DNA of 64,000 nt, taken from Diplosphaera chodatii (lineage: Eukaryota; Chlorophyta; Trebouxiophyceae; Prasiolales; Stichococcaceae). A program made the translations under genes and the position numbers. Positions 36,598 to 48,829 of this stretch are shown one piece after another. The notes under the pieces were generated by a model. The model ran no database searches. It was not told the origin of the DNA and was given only the letters and a program-made list of their open reading frames with translations. The stretch lies in the NCBI GenBank assembly GCA_032358165.1, contig JAALGY010000017.1, positions 2,418,001 through 2,482,000 on the forward strand. The letters run 5' to 3'. Within the stretch, counting starts at the first letter, position 1; every line of letters starts with the position of its first letter.

Positions 36598-37780
36598 TCA
36601 GTCGGAAGTTGTCTTGACGCCCTGCAACTCGTCGTTGTCTGGATGCGACACCTGCAAGACGAAGTGTTGGTGTTCAGTAGAATGTACACGCAAATGATTG
36701 ATGCATACAGGTACAGCCCCGGTCATGTTGACAATACCGTAGCACCAAATATGCATTACTGCATGCTGCGCATGTCAAGCAAGTGAATGTGTATGGGGCT
36801 GCCATTCACATTCATTACCTTCAGCTCTTCACCATAACGCTCTGCCACGCACCATGCCCCATGTCAGTTGTAGCATCAGTGTGCAGCACTTTCTGCTTTC
36901 TCAAGCAACCTCAAGTACCCTGCTGATGGCAAGCTCAATGCAAATGCGAGACGTACCAGCACGAGTGCGCGCTGCCTGCACGCGTATGTTTGCTGGAGGT
37001 CAGTGTACTGCTACGTACGTACTAACCCTGACAGGCACTGCATCAGACATGTAATCTCCAAGCAGGCACCGTTATGTGCATGCACACGCTGCCATGTTGC
37101 GCACCTTGCGGCCAGCCTCCTGCAGTGCCTCCTTCGATCGCTCGGCTGTGTGCAAAGATACGAAATGAGTTGATCCGCAAAATGCATCGTAGCAAAACGT
37201 GCTCACCACCAGGCTTGACAGAAGGTCATGCGGCAGGGTGCTATCAACTGCGTTGGGACCCACATGAGATGGCGGCTCCCTGCAGATGCAGGCAACACAA
37301 TGTTACCCTCATACTGCCACCGTGGGTATGCATGCAGGGAACCATAGGAAGGCATGGCCTGCACTCTGAAGCTGGGCGCTGAAGCCTGCTGCCTGAGAAG
37401 ATGGGCAGGTGGCAATGGTCAGCACCCACCTTCTGTCCGCCAGCAGCCTGGCCATCCGACCCCGGACCAAAGGTCTCTTTCTGCAACAAAAACAGACACA
37501 GAGTTCAGCAGGGTGACAGGAAGACACGGACAGTCGGCAGCATCAGATGCTGGTTGGCGGTACATCCAGCATAGAAATGCCGGTTAGCAGTTAGGTATCC
37601 AGTGCAGTACCAGGCGCTGTCAGATATATGGCCAGCCCTTTGCTCGCTGCAGACTTTGCTGGAGTCCATGCATGCACAATGTACGCTGTTGTCGAATAGG
37701 GCAGGCATGACTCCTATCGTTGGTGTCATCACCTGCTGGCCGGTCTTGGTGTATTGGCCCTCCACTGGTGTGCCCTCCAT
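36598..37780 (-). CDS. Small hydrophilic LEA/KGG-like protein, array copy 4 (shortest)
   Basis: Seven exons that close in frame to 83 residues: 37733-37780 (MEGTPVEGQYTKTGQQ), 37430-37480 (KETFGPGSDGQAAGGQK), 37264-37279 (16-nt microexon, GAAIS), 37105-37145 (SERSKEALQEAGRK), 36957-36975 (AARTRA), 36819-36841 (ERYGEELK), 36598-36651 (VSHPDNDELQGVKTTSD, stop). It has the shortest N-terminus, lacking the AEYVK and PPEERP exons. Two introns of copies 2 and 3 are missing: the one inside the EALQ/EAGRK exon and the one before GVKTT. It is the array member nearest the divergent 2H/Smr gene. All seven joins keep frame, which strongly supports the model. Confidence 0.8.
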
Positions 37781-38591
37781 GATGGATGCGAGTCCTACTT
37801 ATCAGTGGCAGAAGGCAGCGATTTGGTCACAGGGTAGTGCAGCTAGGGGATCGAGTGCTAGAAGTTGTGTGCCAAGGCTCCTGTTGCCTTCTCACCAAAT
37901 GGACCCAGGGTCCACTGCTGGGTGCACTTCTCGAGTAGTGCTCGGATGCTGTCACGATGCTGCTGATTGGGCCTTGGAGACGTGGTCAATCATATCAGGG
38001 CACAGGTGGCTGGAAGCACTGACTGTGAAGCTGGCTTGTGTGGCAGTCTTCATCAGTGGCCGATGTCGTCAACTCTCCCATGTGCTGCACTTCATGCCGC
38101 ATGCACCGTGAAGGCATGCTGCACCATCTGCTGCCAAGTAAGGGGAATGCTGGTATTGTGTCAGGCTGATCCAAGGGCAAGACCATCTACGGGATTTCTG
38201 AATAGTTGGCTTCATCACACCAAATATCAGGAGTGATCGGCCACCGACGCTGTCAGGCAATGAACACGGTGCAGTGGCGCACTTGCATGATGACAAAGGT
38301 TACCACTGATCCATATGGTGTGTTGCATTCCATCACAGGCAGCATGCAGCCAACCTCTCTGCACAGTTTGCGTTGGGTGCATGCATGCTTCGCATCCGAT
38401 GGACTACTGATGCTCTGACTATTGCATTGGAATTGCCAAAACATGGCGACAGATCTGACGACCATGAAGATGCACTGTTGCGGCAATGCGTGGCAGCAAT
38501 GCTACCTTTGCATTGCTTGCAAGACTCCGTTGACGTTGCGGTGGTCATGTCCTGTTGATAGCAACAGTAAGGGTGCAGCCTTGCTTGCACC
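37781..38591. other. Divergent intergenic region, array copy 4 and 2H/Smr gene
   Basis: About 810 bases between two outward-pointing genes, so it likely contains both promoters. No exon recognised. Confidence 0.4.
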
Positions 38592-41500
38592 ATGCATGGA
38601 CTTCCACGACATGATGTGGCAGCAGCAGAGCACGGTAACATGGCCATTGGTCTAATCGCCGCAAGTAGCGCTGAACGCTGCTCTGTGTCTGGAACCCGCT
38701 CCACCGTCGGTCAGCAGCTTGGCCTTCATGAGGACAGCTTCCGCTGTGCGGCGGGCGCCACAGTCGACGAGGAAGACTCGAAGCCCCGCCACAGCGCACA
38801 ATCAAGGCGGTCGCGGTTCGCAGTGCCGCAGCTCTTGAATGGTTTCACGCCTGCAGCAGCACAGCTGGCCTCTCGCGGGAAGTTGGCAGCAGGTTTGCCG
38901 ACCAACAGCGGGATTGCCGCACCTGCACATGAGCCTGGTGCAGCCATCTACGCCGCCATGTGCAGCCCTTCTTGCACCGTCGGACAGCACAAGTCAGATA
39001 GGTGGCTGCAGCAACCACCGCAGTCCGTCAGCAAACTACCACAGCATGTGTCGGCAGTGTCAGCTACCTTGGAGCAGCCATCACATGCACCACCCTCGGT
39101 CCCCGGATCACAACAAAACGCGCTGAGGCAGCCAGACAGGCGCAGCCGCGGCTGGTGGCCGCCGTGGGATGCTGAGGGGCCTGCAGGTGAGCGCCATGGC
39201 GCGGCACGTGCTGCAGGTGCCGCTGCTGAGAGTGAAAGACGGTCGGCGGGAGGGCAGATCGATACCCAGCAGCATATTACAGCACCAGCTGGCCGCAGCA
39301 CGGTGTACGACAGCGCAGACAGCCTGCAGTCCATGACATCACAGGTGACGCCCACGTGACTTTCAACAGGATCACCATGCACGACTGAGGAACCGTGCGC
39401 AGCGCATGATTGCACACCGCCCCGGGCCAAAACTTTGATGTATGCATCCTGACTGTGTTTTGATCTTGGCGGCATAGCTGGGTGGCGTGCGGCTGATGGC
39501 AGAGGCGCAGGCCACGCAACGGAAGGGGCAGAGGTCAGCCGCAACCTCCAGCCATTATGCAGCTGAATCGCACACATTGCACAGCCTGCCGGCGGGGCCA
39601 GTAGCGGTCAAAAGGGGCCACCCTCCATCAGCAACAGGAGTGCCCACAGATGCAGGCAGCGCTGCAGATGCAGACTTGCCCTGCAATGCTGAGGCAGTGC
39701 CTGTGCACATGAGGTGAGGGATGGTATGGCTGCTGAAGATTCCATGTACATGTAAAACCTTGTAAACACGTTGGTGGGATATAAACCCAAATGTTTTGGT
39801 GTTTACAGCCTGATTGCCATTTACACCCGCATGTGTGGGTTTCCACTGAGGGGATGTGCTTCGGGACAAAGTACGAGTGCAAGCATGCGCGTAACACAGT
39901 GCATATTTGCTCCCTCCAGATTCCAGGCAGCAGGCCACAGCCCAGCAGCACTGCGGCCAGTGGCGAGGCGAGGGACACTTGGGATGGCTGCACGCACCGG
40001 CAGCCCTCTGAGACCTCTGAGACAAGAGTCGGGCAGGGGATATGCGACTACAAGGCAGCCGGGCAGCGACGTATGGCAGCAGCAGCGGCATCTGACGCCA
40101 GCTGCCAAAGTCGCTGTGGCGCAAGGTCCCAAGGCCGCAGCTGCACCTGCAGCCCAGGTGGCGAACAGTGCTGACGGCAGCAGTCTGCAGCAAGCCAGCT
40201 CGCCGATTGAGCCGCCGCTCGGACCTGCGAAGCTGGACGCCTCATCGCTGCGTACCATGCCTGGCATGGAAACAGCCACGGCACTGGCTGCCCAGGCCTG
40301 TGCAGCTCGTGGCCATCATCAGGTGCTGCACTGCCAGATGTACCCGGCCCTGGTACAGTCTCACAACGGCTGTGCGCTTCCCAACAGTTTCAGCAGCCAG
40401 TGTAACCGTGCTCTTCCTTGACTTTACAATTTACACATGCACCGTTCTGCCAACAGCAGGATGCCGCAGCAGCGACCCCAGCAGCAGAGCCCAAAGCCTG
40501 GGGCTGGCACCTGCCAGCATCGCCTCTGCCGCAGCAGTCGCCGCCGCTGCCGCCACTACCGCAGCCGCAACCTACCCAGGGGCCAACATCCGCGCAGCCA
40601 CTTGTGGAGCACTCGCCATCAGCACACCGCCGCCCGGTGTGCAAAATATGGCCCGAGCAATCCCAGCATGTTGCTTGTGCCCTGCTTGTCGCCGCATTGT
40701 CTTTGTGTGTATCATGATGCTGGCCCTTCTGACCAGGAAGCACATTCACTCCTTGGAACTCCTTTGCCTGCTTAATGACAGTGAATGACTACGCTATATG
40801 CCCCTCTTGCACGAGGAGCGTGTCATGCATCTGCACAGGTGCTGGCCTACTCTGCGGTGTTCCTGACAGCCGCCAGTCAGCAGCGGCTGCTGGCGGCCGC
40901 GCCGCCGCAGCACCCGCATGTGCACTGCGACCATGTCACGCTGGACTACCGGCCCACCCTGGAGCAGGTGCGCACCAACCATCGAGCAGTTCGTGGCTGG
41001 CGAGCACAGCCAACAAACTTCAGCTGGCGTCTCGATTCACGACTCGAGGCAAACGAGCCGGCGGCGTTGTGGTTCCTGAGCAGTATGTCGTCTCGATGCA
41101 GGTGCTCGGGCTCCCGCTGGGTGCAAGAGTAGACATTGGGGTGTGCTGCTTCGTTGCAGATGACTCCGCTCAGGTGCGACTGGCTGCACGATCAGGCCAT
41201 CACCAGCTGTTGTGCCCCAGTCAGGGCCCTTGACTAGCGCAGCAGCAGCTCACCACAGTGCTAGTACGGTGCAGGCGGTGGGTGTCGCGCTTCCGGAGCC
41301 GTTTGTGTGTGCTGCGACGCCGCATGTGACCATGTCAGTTGCAGAAGGTGAGTGGAGATGGCCACCATGTCAGTCTGCACAGCCTCTGATGTGCTACTCT
41401 GATGGACACACCGAGGTGAATCGTCCTTCTGACGCAGGTGTGCCTGCAAAATACGCTGGCGAGCTCGTGGGCCGGCGAATGTCGACCTCGTCAACACTTG

Positions 41501-44500
41501 GCACACTGCTCAGTGTCGAAGGTGCACCCTGAGCAGACCTGAGTGCAGATGAGCGCAGGTGTCATGGTTGCGCAGGCCAATGCAGGTGTCCCATCCAAAC
41601 AGTGCCAACAGTGGTACAGTCGTGTACAGAGACCTGTGACGGGCTCCTGCATATGGTCTGCTCTTGCTGCCTGCAGGGTTTGTGGGGGTCCGCATGCTTG
41701 AAGGTGATGTGCTCTACAGTGGGGAGGCCGTGCAGGCGGCCCTGCGGCAGCCGGCCAGCAAGCATGACGCACACCAGCAGGCAGCTGAGCTCGCAGACAG
41801 CGGCGGTCGTCTGCCGCCCAATAGGTATGCTGCGTCTCCTGCAGTCTACATGCAGCTTGCGACTGCTGCTTGCATAACCCGGCGTCAGCAGCAGGGAGTG
41901 TATGCCGTGTCGTGGCTGCTGTATGGCAGCAAGATGCATCCCGATCCTGGAGTCTGGTACGGTTGTCTTGCAGGCGCAGCGTGCCAGCCCGGCCAAAGCC
42001 TGTGTCGAGGTCCAGCAGGAAAGCAGCAGCCAAGCAGAAGGGCAGCCCGCCCGTTCCTCGAGAGGCCTCGCAGACTCAGAAGGTGCAGCATGCTTTCTGT
42101 TGTGCCGCCTCTTTGCATAATTTGCCACAGAGATTGCGTGTGGCCTTTGGACCGCAATGCAATATGCCAATGTGCAGCCGAAATCTCAGCGCTTTTGCAG
42201 CGTTCACCTAACCCACCGCTGGTCAGGTCTCCGGACAGGCGACAGCGTGGTCCGCAGCTGAGCGGCGGAGGCACAGGCGCCCCGAGCCTGTGCTGCATCC
42301 GGCCAGCAGCTCGGAGCTCAGTGGGGCGGAGCTTTCGGACGACACGCACTGGTGCGCCCTGGTGCCGGCCAGAGTCCAGCGTCGTCCTGCATTGCAGCAC
42401 ATACCATTTGGCTCTGCTTCCTCATGAAACCTTTGACGATCACAGGGTTCAATGCTTTGTCTATTGTCTCATCTTGTGTTGTGTGTATCTGCAAGGCATG
42501 ATGTGGACCTTGCTGCTGGGCGGCACGGGTCCGCCAGCATCAGCGAGCACTCGCTCAGCGGCTGGGCGGCACCCAGCTGCGGGGGCGCCGCCCCCACCGG
42601 GCAGCGTGCCCAGCTGGATGCCCAGCCGGGCCTGCACCCTGGCACCGGCAGCCCCGCTGCAGCCCTTGACGGCAGCCGGCGCGAGCCGCCCGCCCCACCG
42701 TCCAGCAGCAGCAGCAGGTCCGGCGGCGCCGTGCCAGCGTTCCTGCGCACCTCGCCCGATGCAGCGCGCTTCGTCCAGAGGGTGACTGGTACCACGGGCG
42801 TCGGTGATGCGGACGGCGGCTCACAGCTTCCTGTGCAACATCCCCAGCAGCCCAGCACGCCAGCAGTGGAGCTGCCAGGGTGTAAGCAGGGGGTCTCCTC
42901 GCCCCCCGGTCCACAGCCAGAGCGCCACCGGCCGCCACAGCTGCCGCCGCCGCCGCCGCCGCCGCAGCCACAGCAGCAGGCCCCGCAGCAACACCTGCTG
43001 CCACCGTCAGAGCATGCGCATTCTTTCTGCTTCACCAAGCCGACGCCCTCGCCGCCTGGGCAGCACCCACAGCAGCGGCTGGCGGTGGCAGACAGGCAGC
43101 CCTTCAAACTGCCGCCGCCGCCGCCGCCGCCGCAAGGTCCACAGCCGCAGCCCCTGAACAACAAAGCCTCGGCAGGGTCCTTTGGAAAGCAGCGGCATTT
43201 CCAGCGGGTATCTGGCAGTGCGTCCGACCCCATGTACAGCTCAGAAGGGTGAGCCTCATGCAGAACATCACTTGGATGTGATATGACAGCCTGCAGAGTT
43301 GTACCCTGCCATACAATGCTGATCAGCAGCCCATTGGCACACTGTCTCGTGCATCTGTGCAGGAGCGCTGGCGAATGGGAGGACACCCAGCACAGCGGCC
43401 GCGGGGCGCCCAGCCACTCACAGGCTGCGTCCCCGCTGCAGGGCACTCCCGGCCAGGTGTGCCAGACGACGTCAAGCTGTGCTCTTAAGCCTGGCGCCAG
43501 TGTCAGATTGTGTACATGTCCTTGCGAGAGGCGCAGACATATCTTGTGTAAAAAAACAGAAGCATCAACACCTTGCGCCTGACTCGCAAAAGCTTGCGCC
43601 AGGTGTGGCAGCGGGACGACGGCAGCGCCCGGCCCCGCTGGTCGCCTGAGGTGACTGCCCGGCGGGCTAAGGCGCGGGCGGCAGCAGACAGCACCCGGGC
43701 CGTGGCCTTTGCGCATCGCACCGCCCGGGACGAGTGCCTGCGCGCGGCACAAGCGGCCGAGACCGCGGGTGGGCTGCACGGCAATAGTGGTCATTCTTTG
43801 CAAGTCGTTGTCATTCATGGAGCTTCATCCCCAATCATCCGCGCGGCACTCGCACATTAAATGTGCAAGGGAGTGGCGTTCACAGGAGCCAAGCTGCTGA
43901 GGTAGCAGAAACACAGCTCTCGCCCCCGTGTCCAGCAGGCGACGCGCCGTCGGCGGGGGCGTGGCGGCGGCAGGCGGACGAGCACGAGGCGCTGTACCGC
44001 TCCCAGCGGCAGGTGGCCAACCAGGGCGCCTTCCACAGCAGCAACATCGGGCGGCGGCAGACCTTCGAGGTGCAGTCGCATCACCTTCTCCTGTCCTGCA
44101 GCAGCACATCCAAGGCAGACCCTTTCAAGCATGAGCACGCAAGTCAGCGCCGTCATGGCTTTCCAAACCGGCAGGTCACTCTATCTGGCAGCCCAGTCAG
44201 CACTGAGCAGGGTGCTGGCGGGGTCTGACCTGGCCGGATGTCAAGCGCCGCAGCTCACAGCTCAGGACTCATCTCATTGGTGCACAGGTGGACCTGCACG
44301 GCATGCTGGTGGAGGAGGCGCTGGCGGAGCTGGAGCAGCACATCGAGTGCCTGGGCGGCATCGCGTACCGGGCGCCCGACGGCATCGCGCTCTCCGTCAT
44401 CACCGGTGCGCAGATAGTCTTTAATAATATTGCCTGCAATCATCTCGTACGACGCCAAATCGTTGCGCCAATCCCTAGCTTGCTCAGTCTAGGGACGGGA

Positions 44501-44989
44501 GCTGTAACAAGTGAGGCGCCGAAAGTCTCACAATTTGCAGCGAGAGGTCGGATTGACTGCTCCAGCAGATGGCCTCACTTCATGCCTCACTGGTCACCGT
44601 CTTTGGGCAAGTCATAAGTTGCAAGACTGGCATTGGAGGCTGACATGGTCATCCGTGCTGTGCGCCGCAGGCAAGGGCAACCACAGCGTGGGGGGCCGCC
44701 CTCGCATCCGCCCCGCCGTGGTGCGCTGGCTCACGGAGGCCGGGCACCGATATGCCGCCACCGCCGACACCGGCAGCATCGTGGTGCAGGTGACGTTGCT
44801 GCACGACCATCTGGCGCTGCCGTTCTGTTATCACTGGTGACGCCGGCAGCATTGTCGCGCGGGTGGCATGCTGCACGACCAGCTGCTGCTACCGCCCTGT
44901 GTTCACTCACTCGCTGCTGATGCAAGTATCGATGGTACGTGCAGTTGGGGGGTGTGGCGCCGCGGCCAGACGGTGCGGCCCGGGTGTGA
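38592..44989 (+). CDS. 2H-phosphoesterase-like, DUF1771 and Smr domain protein
   Basis: Intron-rich gene; the start is uncertain (an open frame begins at 38592). The N-terminal third is Gln/Pro/Ala-rich without a domain. A 2H-phosphoesterase-like region follows over four exons: HPHVHCDHVTLDYRPTLEQ (about 40841-40968), VLGLPLGARVDIGVCCFVAD (about 41101-41173), ATPHVTMSVAEG (about 41275-41347) and VPAKYAGELVGRR (about 41441-41520). It has the two HxT motifs of the 2H fold. After another disordered stretch with poly-Pro (42500-43250) comes a DUF1771-like helical segment (RRAKARAAADSTRAVAFAHR and NQGAFHSSNIG, 43600-44070). The Smr domain is split: VDLHGMLVEEALAELEQHIE (44289-44406) and GKGNHSVGGRPRIRPAV (44671-44789). 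The last exon (44945-44989) ends at TGA. It probably acts in RNA processing or repair, which is inference. Confidence 0.72.
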
Positions 44990-45843
44990 CGGAGCAGCCG
45001 GTGCGCATCGTCAGCCAGGCTGCGGGTGAAAGGGGAGCAGAACCAGGAAGGCACGAGCCTTGATGCGGTAGACTTCAGGTTTCAGCACCAGATTGGTGTA
45101 GACCACTATGTTGTAGACCCATGGGTGCTGCTGCAAGCTGTGCCACCTCAAAATGTGACCGAATTGGAGCTGCACAGGTGCGTCGCAGTGATAGCATCAC
45201 AACGGTGTGCCAGATCCCAAACAATTTGGGAGGAGGTGGTTGACTGTTAGGTGTTGCTGTGCTGTCAGGTGGTATGGCTGATAACATGCTTGCTGCGTAA
45301 CCTCTGACCTACAGCAATTGGGCATGTCAGCATGTATACTTGGTTTAGCATGCGCTGCAACAGTTAGGCTTGCAGCAGACTTGGGGGCAACCTTGATTGG
45401 AGCATGATCACAACAGCCGTTGTTGGTTGACATTACTGGTAACTGGTTGTACGTCAGGTGGTCTGTCGTCTTTATGCATGCATGGTGCGCAGCGTGTTGT
45501 GCAAAGTACACGAATCTGATACAATGTTACCATGCTGATGCCTTCTTAAAACTGCTCAAATACCCCAATGCCCCAATGCCCCAATGCCCCAAGTTCGAGA
45601 GCCCATCTGCTGCTGTATGGAGGTCCCGCATTCCCAACAACGTGCCACAACTTGACGAATGCGCATTATTGTCTGCATTGCCTGCCAGCCTTGCCTGCCA
45701 GCCTGCACTGCCTTGAATTGCTTGGACCCTAGAGGATAAGCTTCATAGTGCCGGATGAAGGATGTGCCACCGTCTTCGTTTGCTTCGGTTTGGCCAATAT
45801 GTTCAGTCCAGAAATCTATGTCTTGGACTGAACCATCGTCTGC
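44990..45843. other. Convergent intergenic region with short tandem repeat
   Basis: About 850 bases between the 3' ends of the Smr gene (+) and secreted protein gene B (-). No exon seen. It holds the CCCCAATG repeat annotated separately. Confidence 0.45.
45563..45592 (+). repeat. CCCCAATG tandem repeat
   Basis: Three full copies of CCCCAATG and a partial fourth, directly adjacent. A simple minisatellite with no sign of function. Confidence 0.85.
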
Positions 45844-47961
45844 TCAGCACTGCTTGTCGTACTTGCAGTCGGGATTGCCCAGGTTCTTGCCATTGGCCGT
45901 GAAGGTGGACTGCGCACATACAAGGTCACGTGTGATCAAGCAGTAGCGGGTCACCCTGTTGCATGCACAGTGAGTCATGCGAGGCGGTGTCTGGAGCACC
46001 GCAGTGTTGGCACATGGTGGTTTCAGCATAGGTCAGGCGGCCGTCATGAACCGCATGACCCACCTGGTAGAGGGGCTGCTCTTCCTCACACCTGATGAGC
46101 AGCAACAACATGGTCGGCATGCAAAACGACAAACTTGTTGGCTACAGCCCCAAGCACTCTGGGCAGGAAGGCGCCATGCACGCAGAGTGCCATGCAATAA
46201 TTGGCTTCAAATCAGGCTGTACTGCATGACAGCATGCAGGCACTCACGTGTCGAATGCCTTCCAGTCAGCCTGCCAACACACCACAATCTCGTCAGGGAT
46301 CCACTAACAGCATGTTGGCACGAACTGTCACCCCACACGTGCAGTTTGAGGGGCAGACACTGGCATGCGACTGTTGCAGCAAAGCCGAATCGTTCAGCAG
46401 CAAACTGCAGGGGTGCTCAGGCAGGTGAAGCAGGGCACACCTCGGTTGGGACCTGCAGCAGCAACCAGATGCAATAATTATTGAGGACAGTCTCAACAGT
46501 CTCACAACGAACAGAAGCCTGTGCCAGCATTCCACTGGCAGCCGCAGCAATCTCGCTGGTCATGATCAACTGCAAGCACTTGCTTGCGTGACCCTGCCAC
46601 AGGTAGCAGCTGCCCTTGTGCAGCTCGAGTCAGCGAAACACTAGAGGCATGCTGTCAAGGCTGCACCTTCTGCACGACGGTGTAGGAGCACTTGCCAGGG
46701 GTGCCGGAGGTGCACGTCTCCTCTCCTGGGGTGATCACGTAGCTCTGCACACAGCAAGCATCCCACACTACGAAGTGCATCATGAGTGAGTCCCCACTGA
46801 TGCATCATGCTGGCCCTCAAGACACCGAGCTCATGTAGCTCATGTGTGCACCTGCATGCCTGTGCAGTATGCATGTGCAGCCAGCAGGAAACTTCCCGCA
46901 ACATCTCTTTCACTTCTCCTCGCCTGTCGTCATACTATTGCGTGGCAGTGCTGATGCGAAGAAGGCAATGCACTCTCTAGAGTGGTGGTGACCCCCACCT
47001 TGCCGGCGGTGCACGTCTCCCACAGCTGGCGCTTTGCGGCTTTGCCCTCACTGCAGAGGAGCAGGTGTAAAGTTTGGTCTGAAGGCCCATGTGCACATAC
47101 ACTGATGAGCGTATGGTGACATACATGTCTGCGTGTGTGTTTTGATTGCTGCAGCGCTCATGCAGCGCAGCTGGCACTCACGCGCATGCGACTCCATCGT
47201 AGCCTGAATTATGACAAAAGGCTGCGCACACACAGGCACAAGGTCAGAGCACTCAATAGGTTCGCAAACAGCATGCAGCATGCTGATGGGTCTCGCACGT
47301 GTGCATGTAATTCTGTGACACATATTGGCAATAATGCCGTCAGGCAAGCTTCGTTGCACTTATGAGGATTTATGGCGTGATCTGGCTGCAGGTCTGGAAC
47401 CGCACGATGCAGTTGGCAAGGAGCAGCGAGCTCCGTCTGAAACAGTCGCATCTGATGGGGATGGTCTGGGACACTACTCACACAGCATCTGCCATTGATC
47501 GTGTGTGGTATCACACGAATAATCGGCGGCATCTCCCAAGTGCATGGGCGGCCTTGCAGCCTCGCGTCTGCCAGCAGCCCAGCATCAGCGTCAATAACAA
47601 CAGACAGCTGCCGATGGATACGTGACTGCGTGACGGGCGACGGGCGTCTTCAACTGCACCTATCTGCCTGCACCACCGCCAACCTGCAGCAGTTTGGGCA
47701 CGACATACAGTCTGCTGCTGGTGGACAGGCTGGCAGAGACCTTGTTCGCGATCCGCTTCATGTATGGCTGTCGACTGCTGCATATATATGCAGCTGAAGC
47801 AGCGGAGGAACGGCTCGCCGTCGAGGCTAGCGTCGATGTGCACCAGTCCCAAGGCATGTGCAAGCAAGCAGAAAGACAACAGGTTCACCAGCGTCCGCCG
47901 TGGAGACGACGGCGGCGAGGCCCACCAGGGCCAGCAGCAGGACAGCAGTGCGGGAGGCCAT
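45844..47961 (-). CDS. Secreted eight-cysteine protein B (tandem paralog)
   Basis: Eight exons closing in frame to 123 residues: 47889-47961, 47182-47221, 46999-47050, 46667-46744, 46441-46452 (12-nt microexon, VPTE), 46248-46270, 46064-46091, 45844-45909. Exon 1 is a signal peptide (MASRTAVLLLALVGLAAVVS then TADA). The mature part of about 99 residues has eight Cys: FCHNSGYDGVAC, RQLWETCTAGK, EETCTSGTPGKCSYTVVQK, TCEEEQPLYQ, and CKYDKQC at the very end. An even Cys count suggests four disulfides and export to the ER, wall or medium. It differs from paralog A mainly in surface residues. I do not recognise the family; a structural or defence role would be a guess. Confidence 0.8.
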
Positions 47962-48829
47962 GTTGCCGGCTGGCTAAGTGGATGGAGTTGAGCGGCAGAG
48001 ATGCGAAGCACAGCGATAAACAGCGGGCGGGATTGTGCGAACTAACTGCAGTCTGACGGATCCAATGAGCAGCAAAGTATCCGCTCCATTGGCATGCGTG
48101 TGGCAAGGAATATTCGCACATTGCCTGCCTTCTGGATGCTAGATCCTGCGTTCATAGGTGTATCCTCAACTTGTTGTCACATGTCAAAGCCTACTACATA
48201 ACAGTCATCTACAGGGCGGATACAGCGCGACGTTTCCCGCAGCTGGGTCGTGCAGGCAGATCGACCAGCAGGACACACATACACTGTTGCCTTGCGAAGA
48301 AGCACGTCAGCTCCAGTATGCCATGCACGTGCACTGCCAATGATAGATGACGGCAGCCGCTTGTAGAAACAGTTAGCGCGCTCTGTCGATTTCCTGCTGT
48401 AGCGCAGTAGATATTGCCGCGACGTAATTGCTGCCTTATGTCCTGCCGCCTGGCTTTCATGGTTTGTCAATAGGCATCTTCTAGATCAAGGCAACACAGC
48501 AACCTCCTATGCAACACACAGGTTTACCCCAGCAACAGCTTCCTGAAGGCTCACACCCAACCCAAAGTCTCCCAATGCTGACAGCCTTTGCAATTGTCAC
48601 AAGACCCCGCCCAATGCTCCCGTCCCTCAAACCGTCATCAGACCATCAAGATGACCTGCTGTGCCCACGAACACAGCATGTACACTGCAACGCCTGCTGC
48701 AGAACTACATGTATGTGTAAAGCTGATCAACTGCACGCTGGCGATGGCACAAACAGCCCCTTGCTAGAGCGTGATGTGCCACAGCCTAGAAGGGCCGCCT
48801 ACTTGTGCGCGCCTGCCCATTGCGCACAC
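47962..48829. other. Spacer between the two secreted-protein genes
   Basis: About 870 bases, containing the gene B promoter side (with the shared motif at 48106) and the 3' flank of gene A. No exon seen. Confidence 0.5.
48106..48121 (+). promoter_or_regulatory. Shared upstream motif of secreted gene B
   Basis: AGGAATATTCGCACAT, 145 bases upstream of the gene B start codon. The identical 16-mer is found upstream of paralog A. It includes the palindrome GAATATTC. Conservation beyond the coding exons suggests a promoter or 5' UTR element kept after duplication. Confidence 0.5.

Noticed and set aside
28915..37780. One large gene with repeated exons instead of four genes
   Set aside because: Four separate in-frame starts and four separate stop codons follow the same exon order, with spacers of 505-1464 bp between them.
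45563..45592. CCCCAATG units as a CRISPR-like or telomere-like array
   Set aside because: Units are directly adjacent with no spacers, only about 3.5 copies, and not a known telomere repeat.
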